Origin: CAZKWG01 sp964615375 | GTDB lineage: Bacteria > Myxococcota_A > UBA796 > CAZKWG01 | DNA length: 64,000 nucleotides | NCBI GenBank assembly: GCA_964615375.1 | Contig: CAZTOW010000047.1 | Location: 13,055-77,054, forward strand | Direction: 5' to 3' | Shown here: positions 33,101-40,241 of the stretch, piece by piece | How positions within the stretch are numbered: position 1 is the stretch's first letter | Layout: each line of letters opens with the position of its first letter | Notes under the pieces: generated by a model | Database searches by the model: none | What the model saw: only the letters and a program-made list of their open reading frames with translations | Told to the model about the DNA's origin: nothing | Position numbers and translations under genes: made by a program

Positions 33101-36100
33101 CGATGTCGTCGGGCAGTTCGTCCACCTCGGGCGAATCGCCAGGCCCCACGCGGAAGATGGCCGGGAACGCCCCGCCGCCGCCGCCCTTCTCCACTACAAC
33201 CACGAGCTGCTTGAAGCGGTGGTCCACGTCAGCGAACACCTTGCGCTCGTTCTGGAAGACATAGAGGAGCTGGACGCGCCCCTCGTCGATCAGCAGCTTC
33301 CGCAGCGGGCGAGAGCCCTGGTCGCTGTAGAAGCCGCTCGGGACCACCAGGCCGAGCTGCCCCCGATCTCGAAGCAGGGCATGTCCCTGCTCCAGGAACA
33401 TCTTGTAGGTGTTGAGATCGGCTGACCCCTGGTGCCGGAACGGGTGACCGGGATCACAGAGCCCCTTGTACTGGCGCTGCCTCCTCCACCGCTGGTGCAA
33501 CACGGTGTTCTCGGCGCGCCCCAGGCTCACGTCACCGCCGTCGCGCCCGACGACCTTGGCGTCCCCGAAGGGCTCAGCCGCGAAACGCACGAAGTTGCCT
33601 CGATCCTTGAAGCCACCAAAGTACCGAAGCCAGCGCTCCTCAATCTCGGGGCGGGCCTTGAAGAGCTCGCGCTGCTTGCGGAGCGCGTCCTGCTTGCCGT
33701 AGCTGCGGTAGAGCGGGTCCAGGTCGGAGAAGAACTCGCGGCTGTTGGGCTTCTGGATCTCCCAGGGTGGATTCCCGACCACCGCGTTGAATCCTGCCCC
33801 TTGCGCCACGAAGACGTCGGGGAACTCCAACTCCCAGTGGAAGTAACGCGCCCGGTCACGGAGCTCTTTGACGACGCCACGTGCCGCAGCGTCCGGCTGG
33901 TGCAGTGTGCCGGGCCCAGGGGCGAGGGTGATGCGATCAGGCGGCCAGAACCACAGCGCGCACCAGGTGTCGAAGGCCTCCTTTACCCGGATCATGTCCG
34001 GATCGTCCTGGATCTTCTCCCGCCAGATCCGCGCCCGCTCCTCGGGGTGGCTGGCCGGGATCTTTCTCAGCTCACCATACCGCCGTCGCACCCGCACGAT
34101 CGCGGCCTGAAGCTCCTCGTCCGAGGTCTCGGCGAAGGCGAGCTTCTGCTGACCCGCCAGGATGGCCACCTGCTCGGCGATGACGGCCTGCTTGCGGTCC
34201 TTGAGCTGCTTCGCCCACCGGTCCGGCTCGTGGTTCACACCGTTCCAGCGGCTATCCGGGCTCTGTCGCTCCCAGGCCAGCAGCGGGTAGTGCCGGAAGC
34301 GGTCCATCCAGGTGCCGATGAGGGCGTCACCGCAGCGCAGCTTGTGATCGAGGAAGGTGAACGGCAGGCGCCGATCCAGCGTCTCGATCCACAGCGCGAC
34401 GCGCGCCAGCTCCACCGCCAGAGGATCGATGTCCACACCGTACAGGCAATGCTCGACCACGGCGCGGCGTACCACGGCCTCCAGACGGTCTTCGGTGCCC
34501 TGCCGATCCTCCTCAGGGAGCGTGGCGCAGTCCACCACCAGGATGTCCCCCTGGCGTCGAACGAGGCCATGCTCATGCAACGAGCGCAGCACCGCCTCTG
34601 TCAGCACCCGCAGCGCGGCGACGAGGAAGCTGCCAGATCCCATCGCTGGATCGCAGACCTTGAGCGCCAGGATCTCCTCGGGAGTGCGTGACACGCCATC
34701 TGCGTCCCGCAGCAGCGGCGCCAGGGTGCGCCGAATCGTCGGCATGGTGAGCTGGGGACGGGTATAAAAGGTGCCGTGACCCTTTCGCGTCCCTCCCCAG
34801 CGCACGAGGTACAGCTCACCCGGAAGCTTGACGCTCCTGACGAGCTGGTTCGCGGCCAGAGAGAGCTCCTCGCGATACGCCTTGTCCTCCTCAGCTCTCC
34901 TGCCGCGCGGTCTGCGAACAAGACCTCCCACCACGGCCGCACGCTCGGCCCAGCGGCGCGCCCGATCCCTTGCGGTCGCGTGATCTGCGTCTTCGGGCAC
35001 GTCGCCCACCGGGCCGACGTCCTCGGTCTGCTCCGCGGGGGCTTCATCCTCCCCGCCGTCCTCCTCGTCAGCGTCCTCGTCAGCGACGCGCGCGGCCTTG
35101 GCCTTCTCGACCAGCGCGGCCAGGGCCTTGTCGTCCAGCTGCTCCAGCCGATCCAGGGGAAGAGCCGGCTCATCACCCAGACCCAGAAACAGGACAGGCT
35201 GGGCCTCGGCCCTGTGCAACTCGTAGTCCAGCAGCCCCTCGTACAGGATGCCGATGTACTCGCTGGTCAACTCGGTGAAGTTTACGGGCGCCGCGACCGT
35301 ACGCCTGACCGCGCCCTCCTGAACCGTCGTCGTGGTCCGAGCCAGTAGGAGCAGAAGTTGAAAGACGGCCTCGTCGTCAGGCTCGTCGTCCGGTTTGGGT
35401 GAGGGCGCCTCCAGCAAGGCGAGGGCCCGCTGCACGCCGTCCCCTTCCGGCTCCCCTGCCGCGAACAGGGCGCTGCCATAGGCGGGCACCAGCAGGGCCT
35501 CGTGCCCCGAGCCTCCGTGCAGAAGACGAAACAGGGCCAGGAGCCTGGGCCACCCGCTCCGCCGGCCCCTGCGCTGGTCGGGCGACAACCGCTGGAGCTG
35601 GTCGATCAGGCCGCGCAGACCGTAGGCCTGGTGGTAGATGGGGTTGTCGACGGGCAGCAGTTCGCGGTGCTCAGCGAAGAGCAGCACCACCAGCCGCATG
35701 ACGAAGTGGCAACCTGCCACATACAGCGCCCGCCGGTCCTCGACCTCGAGGCGCTCAGGAAGCACAGGCTGGCGGGCTCGCAACAGCAGCTCTACGGATC
35801 GACGAACGTTTTCGCCGAGCGCGCTGCTCAGCTTCGCCTGACCGCGACGCGTCGCTCGGATGGCGGTCAGCAGCAGCGAGAGCTCGGCGGTCTTCGGGGT
35901 GCAAAGCGATTCCCAGCTCAGGATCCTTCGGAACACGTGGAGAGAGTTCGAGAGCTGATCCCCCTCCAGCCAGCGATCGGCGTCCCACTCCACCCACGCG
36001 AACGCGTCTGGTTCGGCCCAGATCAGGCGCCACTCTCGACCGTTCGTCAACAAGCCGAGAGGAAGCTTGCGACGGCGCAGGTATTCGGTGACCTGGGCCA

Positions 36101-36485
36101 CGGGCCTGCGCCCCACGCCGACGCCCAGGCGCGTGACCGGGCTGAGGAACACCGCGAGCGTCTCACCCGCAGGTCCCCGCCACAGGCGCCGAGGCTTGAG
36201 CGCGGTGCCGTCCAGCAGCTTCTCCGCCTCAGAAGCGCCGATATCGGAGCCCTTGCGCCAGCCGGCGTGCAGGCCCGTTGCCCGCTCCAGAACGACATCC
36301 AGCAGCGCGCTCAGGGCCTCGCCTCGCGCAGCCCCCTCGTCTGGCAGGTCGGTGAGCGCGTATCGGAGACCGTCGGCGAGCCCCACCGGTGTGGTGCGCA
36401 GCGGTGGTAGCCCCCTGAGCGCGTCATGATCGAGCAGGTTCCCGCCATGCCTCAGCCCGGACCAGGCGTCGTGCAGATCGATCAT
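30102..36485 (-). CDS. Adenine-specific DNA methyltransferase fused to AAA ATPase (DrmMI-like)
   Basis: 2127 aa. The N-terminal part (about 100-170; LGLLTNGREWRLIWAE) resembles the nuclease-like N-terminus of type IIG/Eco57I-class enzymes. The N6-adenine methyltransferase has motif I DPAMGSGSF near 610 and the catalytic NPPWE near 903, with a large target-recognition region to about 1620. A Pro/Ser/Thr-rich linker (about 1620-1673) joins it to an ATPase that starts near 1674 (MHLSAVRLLNFRGW): Walker A GRNSSGKTS near 1707, Walker B TLMIEDPEAHLHP and switch IVETHSEHL. In DISARM-like loci such methylases mark self DNA. The fusion to an OLD/DUF3696-type ATPase is unusual. ATGA overlap with the SNF2 gene couples them. 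Confidence 0.87.
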   Translation of the reverse strand: MIDLHDAWSGLRHGGNLLDHDALRGLPPLRTTPVGLADGLRYALTDLPDEGAARGEALSALLDVVLERATGLHAGWRKGSDIGASEAEKLLDGTALKPRRLWRGPAGETLAVFLSPVTRLGVGVGRRPVAQVTEYLRRRKLPLGLLTNGREWRLIWAEPDAFAWVEWDADRWLEGDQLSNSLHVFRRILSWESLCTPKTAELSLLLTAIRATRRGQAKLSSALGENVRRSVELLLRARQPVLPERLEVEDRRALYVAGCHFVMRLVVLLFAEHRELLPVDNPIYHQAYGLRGLIDQLQRLSPDQRRGRRSGWPRLLALFRLLHGGSGHEALLVPAYGSALFAAGEPEGDGVQRALALLEAPSPKPDDEPDDEAVFQLLLLLARTTTTVQEGAVRRTVAAPVNFTELTSEYIGILYEGLLDYELHRAEAQPVLFLGLGDEPALPLDRLEQLDDKALAALVEKAKAARVADEDADEEDGGEDEAPAEQTEDVGPVGDVPEDADHATARDRARRWAERAAVVGGLVRRPRGRRAEEDKAYREELSLAANQLVRSVKLPGELYLVRWGGTRKGHGTFYTRPQLTMPTIRRTLAPLLRDADGVSRTPEEILALKVCDPAMGSGSFLVAALRVLTEAVLRSLHEHGLVRRQGDILVVDCATLPEEDRQGTEDRLEAVVRRAVVEHCLYGVDIDPLAVELARVALWIETLDRRLPFTFLDHKLRCGDALIGTWMDRFRHYPLLAWERQSPDSRWNGVNHEPDRWAKQLKDRKQAVIAEQVAILAGQQKLAFAETSDEELQAAIVRVRRRYGELRKIPASHPEERARIWREKIQDDPDMIRVKEAFDTWCALWFWPPDRITLAPGPGTLHQPDAAARGVVKELRDRARYFHWELEFPDVFVAQGAGFNAVVGNPPWEIQKPNSREFFSDLDPLYRSYGKQDALRKQRELFKARPEIEERWLRYFGGFKDRGNFVRFAAEPFGDAKVVGRDGGDVSLGRAENTVLHQRWRRQRQYKGLCDPGHPFRHQGSADLNTYKMFLEQGHALLRDRGQLGLVVPSGFYSDQGSRPLRKLLIDEGRVQLLYVFQNERKVFADVDHRFKQLVVVVEKGGGGGAFPAIFRVGPGDSPEVDELPDDIALARGAVQLSSEQVSRYSPRSLALLEVRHQRDLEILDRMYTQGVLLGDRTEGGWGASYAREFDMTNDSALFPARERWEARGFQADALGRWVTSDGTVALPLLQGAMIHELDHAYKGWVQPEAGRPDWAFLVAAQGRDELVRAREPGQSKDAWVRYLPGEKSPLPKYLMAERDYRDAQGSVRGLKVVFRDIARSTDERTAIAALAADHPCGNVLGVLSAPTLRAVSLAMFMSSLTFDWVTRLRSAGTHLNLYLLEELVCPRPGDGLSAPALLAARLGMASQRFAPYWLELAESVSLRSHPWRRLWAVTPHERLRLRCMLDAIVAKLYGLDSEDLAWILRGCDHPAQRLSESAFCRTLDPKGFWRAERDRPPELRHTVLTQVAFDTLQALVVERRGDLDAAIVDFCAQNDGDGWMLPETLCLAEHGLGQDERADVAQPVASMVGPRFLDWQLNQSVRESWLECERHARALLGDEEFTQRFGVSQMGPGPADFGTFNPYNQRPARGRRQASTPQALSPQTALFVERPRTTTGSSSPQGDAPVAWEPPAMHLSAVRLLNFRGWTDEHWQPGVELRALTVLLGRNSSGKTSLIQPIRLLKQTVRSGDDATQLELGSDDPEMLEVGEFSSLVHNGDKDSLVGLGVDIDDDCVRVAVQYRMDRHGRPVVAHLDWHFGDDHIELERVAQEKRDGAIREGLDADSELLEDHYQLRSPHFRLPSYQPPDRVNPLEPSSSYAPYRGVELSSAARATIGSELNSRWNKAFARLRAGLEEVHYLGPLRPPPGRTVLWRQQKVASVGSLGALSAQALIASQMGAELQEVLPRVSEWLKRLDLAESIEVRRKGDTLVYEIVVVRGGRAHNLMDVGYGVSQVLPVIVLLHVAKPGSTLMIEDPEAHLHPMAQAKLADLFAEVASQRNLQLIVETHSEHLFRRLQFLVANDDLKPKDCALYYVESDGDPSVKLRTLDMDEFGRLRNWPKDFFGDAVGETERQIKRIFERMAPGAKP

Positions 36486-39400
36486 CGCGCCTCCCCTGGC
36501 AGGCGGATCTCGACCGCGATGGGGTAGACACCAGCCTCACCGCGCAGCCTGTAGCGGAGGGGCAGCACCTGCTCCAGCGTGCGTTGCTCTTCATCGGCCA
36601 GTCGCGCCATGACCTGCTCATAGTGCGTCTTGCGCAGGTTGATCTCTGCGTTCAGGTCGGCCAGCTTCTTCTTCAGCTCTTCGTCCAGCTCGGTGAAGAG
36701 CTGACGCTGGCGCGCTTTCTCGCGCACGCGCTCGGCCTCTCGCTCGAGGCGGTTCATCTGGGTGTCTGCCACCGCGCGCTCAAGCTCCTTCCTTCGACGC
36801 TCAAAGCGGCGCTTCTCCTGGTCGCGTACCACCCGACCCGCTTCACGCAGGCGCGTCGCCAAGGAGTCTGTGAGCGCGACCGCGATCTCTCTGCGGCGAA
36901 GTTTGATGTCCTGCTCCACGACATCCCAGATCAATCTTGCGGCCTCGGTGTCCGCCGCGTTCGGTGGCGTCGTGAGCTCAGCCGCGGGGACGTGCGTTAA
37001 CGCCGGGCCGAGCTCATCGCGCGTCACGGGGAAGGCCAGGGTTCGGACCCAGTGGTGGCATGGCTCGCGAAGCTCGTTTACCGCGAGCTCCTCGACCGTG
37101 ATCAACACCAAAGCGGTCGCGTCCGGAGGCACAGGCCCAATGCGGGCAGCCCAACGGGAGGCGGGGCTCATCCCTGGAAAGCGATATCGCGCAAAGGTAG
37201 ACATCACGCGGTGATAGAGCGCGTCCCCCAGATGCAGCAGGCGGCTGTCCGGCTCGGGGACATAGACCGGTCTACCAGCGATGTCTCGTACGTAGTGGGC
37301 GGGGTCGAACACCAGCGCAAGCCGGCCAGGTTCATCCCCTCGGCTCAGCACGTTGTCGACGAGCTCTTTCCAGAGCGGCGGCACGGGAGGCACAAGGCGA
37401 TCCCGTCCGGGACGCTCAGGCTTGAGGCGGGGCCGGCCCGCCTGGATGGCCAGGGCGGTCTCCAGGGTCTCTCGCAGGGAGGCCGGGGACAGGTCCAGCT
37501 CCGCCCGGAGCTGATCGAGGCGCCGCTGGTCGTCGGCGCCTGGCAGCGGCGAGCCCTCAGGCAGGTCCTCTGCGGCCTCCCGGTTGGCGTGGCGCGCTGC
37601 GCCAATAGCGCGGTCCAGGCGAGCCTCGACGCTGGCCGCGTCCTCGTCGTGCTCGAAGTGAGCCAGCAGCGCGTCGGCGAACAGCTCGTCGGTGACGACG
37701 CGATCCTCGCGGGTCTGGCTGCGCTTGCGGAGCACGTGGCCTAGGAAGCGCATGCTGGCGTCGTCGGTGCTGTCGAAATGAAAGATCTCGACGTCGCGCT
37801 CTTGCCCGTGGCGATCGAGTCGGCCGTTTCGCTGCTCCATCTTGCCAGGGTTCCAGGGGATGTCCCAGTGCAGCAGCAGGCGCGCGGCGCGCTGAAGGTT
37901 CAGGCCCTCGCCCGCAGCGTCCGTGGCGATCAGCACCCGCGCGGCGCCGCTCGGATCGTTGAAGCGGCGCTTCACATCGTCGCGCTCGGCGTCGGTCATG
38001 CCCCCGTACAGGGTCAGCAGCCAGTCGCCATCGCCGTGCCGACCGCGCAGCCGCGCGCTCAGGTACTCCAGGGTCGCCAGGTACTCGGTGAAGACGACCA
38101 GTCGCTCGTCGTCGCGCCAACCGGACCCCTTTCGCAGACGCTGATCGAGGAAGCTCTCCATCGTGCGCAGGCGAGCGTCGGCCCTGACGGCGTTGGCGGC
38201 CTGGGCGACGGCGATCGCGCGAGGGCCAGGCTCCAGATCGGTGGGTACGCGGAGCACGTCGAGCTGTTGAACCAGGGCGGTCACGGCGTCCAGCTCTGGT
38301 TCCAGCGTGTCCCGCCAGGGCCGCAGCCACGCGCCGACGGTGCGGTGGGCATGTCGGGTGCGGCTCTCGCGCTCGGCGTCATCGTCGGTGTCGTCGTCGT
38401 TCGCGCTGGCCGCCCGGCCCACGGTAGAGGCCGAGGCGGGGGCCTGCTCCAGCCCCTCCAGCAGGTGCAACCAGCTCTGGCCGAAGGCCCAAGGGCCGCT
38501 CAGGAGGCGCTTCTGAAGGACCTCGCTCGCGAAGTTCGCGGCGGTGCGCTCGTTGTGGGTGGCGCCCCGCACAGCGCGCTTGAGCGCGCGCTGGAAGTCG
38601 CGGAAGGCCAGGAGCAGCTCGCGTTCCGCCGCACCGAAGTGCAGCGCCGGCAGCGCTTTGACGTGGCGCTCCGAGAAGCGTGGAGGCTGCCCCAACGCCA
38701 CGTGACTCTGGTTGATCTCGCTCTTGAGGCGCCGGATGACGGTCTCGGCGACGCGCACGCGATCCTCGGCGTCCAGCTCCGACTTACGGGTGAAGCGGAC
38801 CGGGTCAAGGCTCTCGAGCAGGCCTGAGAACGACCGCGTGTGGCCATTGTGCGGCGTAGCCGTCAGGAACAGGCGGTGCTCGAACCACGGGGCGATGCGC
38901 TGGAGCATCTCCGACAGATCCGAGTCGGCCCCGAAGCTCGCGGGAGCCAGGTTGTGGGCCTCATCCACGACGAGCAGGTCCCAGCGGAGGCGCCCATCCT
39001 CGCCGGGCTCGGCCGTGGTGCGGAGCTGCTCGAGAACGTCGGGCTGCTTCAGGTAGTGGTAGCTGGCGACGATGCGCTCGTGCGCGCGCCAGGGGTTGGC
39101 GTCCACCCCCAGCTCCTTCTGGAGTCGTAGCGTCTGCGGCCGATCAACCACCTCGAAGGGTAGGGAGAACTTCTCCATCATCTCATCGCGCCATTGGGTC
39201 CGTAGCGCGGCAGGGCACAGCACCAGGATGCGCCGGATGCGGCGCCGCAGCATCAGCTCGCGAAGCACCAGACCCGCCTGGATGGTCTTGCCCAGTCCGA
39301 CGGCGTCCGCCAGCATCAGCGCCACCCGGGGCATCTCCAGCGCGCGCAGCACCGGCACGAGCTGGTAGGCCTCGGGGTAAATGGCGCCGTAGAGCGGGCT

Positions 39401-39751
39401 GGCCAGGGGGGGGCGATCCTCGTCCAGGCCCGAGAAGGGTAACGATGGGGTGAGCGCTGACCAGCGGGCCGCGCGCACCATCGCGTCGAGCTCACGCAGG
39501 TCCATGGGAGGGGCGGTAGCGACCTGGGGGAGCGCCCCCGGCTCCAGCAGGCTCGCGCCGACCTCGACCTCCCACAGGAGCTGGTCGGTCTCCGCGCCCA
39601 TGCCGTCGGTATACTCCACCTCGACGATGTGCAGGTTGCGCGGCTTCTCCGAGCGGTCGTCCAGGAATGGCTGAACGCCGGTGATCATCGCCCGGCGGTT
39701 GCGGACGACGGCCATCATGCCTTCGCGGGGGTTGGGGGCGGCAGGGGGCAT
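36482..39751 (-). CDS. SNF2 family helicase, DrmD-like
   Basis: 1089 aa. The N-terminal helicase lobe has Walker A GLGKT at 152-156 (LADAVGLGKTIQAG), DEAH at 263-266 and TATPHNGHT near 296. The C-terminal lobe has TDAAGEGLNLQ and the arginine-finger block MEQRNGRLDRHGQ (about 605-660). A charged helical region near 960-1050 is followed by a short C-terminal domain. The length and order match the DrmD protein of class 1 DISARM. It is the first gene of the eight-gene operon and is divergent from the DUF4258 gene. The true start could be an internal ATG (residue 12, 13 or 22), because the ATG at 39751 has no clear ribosome site. Confidence 0.87.
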   Translation of the reverse strand: MPPAAPNPREGMMAVVRNRRAMITGVQPFLDDRSEKPRNLHIVEVEYTDGMGAETDQLLWEVEVGASLLEPGALPQVATAPPMDLRELDAMVRAARWSALTPSLPFSGLDEDRPPLASPLYGAIYPEAYQLVPVLRALEMPRVALMLADAVGLGKTIQAGLVLRELMLRRRIRRILVLCPAALRTQWRDEMMEKFSLPFEVVDRPQTLRLQKELGVDANPWRAHERIVASYHYLKQPDVLEQLRTTAEPGEDGRLRWDLLVVDEAHNLAPASFGADSDLSEMLQRIAPWFEHRLFLTATPHNGHTRSFSGLLESLDPVRFTRKSELDAEDRVRVAETVIRRLKSEINQSHVALGQPPRFSERHVKALPALHFGAAERELLLAFRDFQRALKRAVRGATHNERTAANFASEVLQKRLLSGPWAFGQSWLHLLEGLEQAPASASTVGRAASANDDDTDDDAERESRTRHAHRTVGAWLRPWRDTLEPELDAVTALVQQLDVLRVPTDLEPGPRAIAVAQAANAVRADARLRTMESFLDQRLRKGSGWRDDERLVVFTEYLATLEYLSARLRGRHGDGDWLLTLYGGMTDAERDDVKRRFNDPSGAARVLIATDAAGEGLNLQRAARLLLHWDIPWNPGKMEQRNGRLDRHGQERDVEIFHFDSTDDASMRFLGHVLRKRSQTREDRVVTDELFADALLAHFEHDEDAASVEARLDRAIGAARHANREAAEDLPEGSPLPGADDQRRLDQLRAELDLSPASLRETLETALAIQAGRPRLKPERPGRDRLVPPVPPLWKELVDNVLSRGDEPGRLALVFDPAHYVRDIAGRPVYVPEPDSRLLHLGDALYHRVMSTFARYRFPGMSPASRWAARIGPVPPDATALVLITVEELAVNELREPCHHWVRTLAFPVTRDELGPALTHVPAAELTTPPNAADTEAARLIWDVVEQDIKLRRREIAVALTDSLATRLREAGRVVRDQEKRRFERRRKELERAVADTQMNRLEREAERVREKARQRQLFTELDEELKKKLADLNAEINLRKTHYEQVMARLADEEQRTLEQVLPLRYRLRGEAGVYPIAVEIRLPGEAR

Positions 39752-39879
39752 TGAGCTCGCGGGAAGAGGGGTGGAGAGGAAGAGGGGCAGAGGGGCACCT
39801 TATTGTGGAAAAGGGTGGGCTCCCAGGGGGAGCGGCGCAGGAGCGGTCAGAAGTGCCTGGAAGGCGGCGGAGATCGATC

Positions 39880-39904
39880 TCACGATTCTTGGGATCACGA
39901 TCCC
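39880..39904. promoter_or_regulatory. Divergent operator region: TCACGAT direct repeat and GGGATC-AC-GATCCC palindrome
   Basis: TCACGAT occurs at 39880-39886 and 39895-39901, 15 bases apart. The second copy overlaps a perfect-arm palindrome GGGATCACGATCCC at 39891-39904. Just downstream a TTGGGA (39889-39894) and GAGATA/GATATA (39912-39919) pair could be a sigma-70-type promoter for the plus-strand DUF4258 gene. The 205-bp gap is also the only promoter region for the eight-gene minus-strand operon, so a repressor here could control both. Confidence 0.45.
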
Positions 39905-39956
39905 ATTACACGAGATATACAGGATTTTAGCATTCTCCTGCCACACAGGAGGGCTC

Positions 39957-40241
39957 ATGGCACGACGATCTGCCCACCCCGTCACCTACAGCATCCACGC
40001 GCAGCGGCGGGCGGATGCCCGCAGCATCTCTCCGGCGGCGGTCGACGCCGCGCTGGCCTGGGGGCGCCGGACCTGGTCGCACGGCGACCAGGTGTTTCGC
40101 CTCGATCGACGCAGCGTGGCGCGCGCGCGCCGACACGGCCTGCGCCTGGACCCCCACGAGGGCGTCACCGTCGTGCTCGGCGTGGACGGCACCATCAAGA
40201 CGACCTTCCGCAACCGCGACCCGCGCAGGATCCTCCGATGA
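39957..40241 (+). CDS. DUF4258-type small protein, toxin-like
   Basis: 94 aa with a strong AGGAGG site ending 7 bases before the ATG. The order HAQRRADARSISPAAVDAAL, a central GDQVFRLDRRSV, VTVVLGVDGTIKTTFRN and the basic end matches DUF4258, a small basic fold related to RelE/ParE-type toxins. Its stop overlaps the ATG of a 1457-aa protein with an N-terminal HTH (ATGA). This is the gene order of many HigB/HigA-type pairs, except that the HTH partner is giant. It may be the effector or a small RNA-binding accessory of that pair. Confidence 0.65.
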   Translation: MARRSAHPVTYSIHAQRRADARSISPAAVDAALAWGRRTWSHGDQVFRLDRRSVARARRHGLRLDPHEGVTVVLGVDGTIKTTFRNRDPRRILR

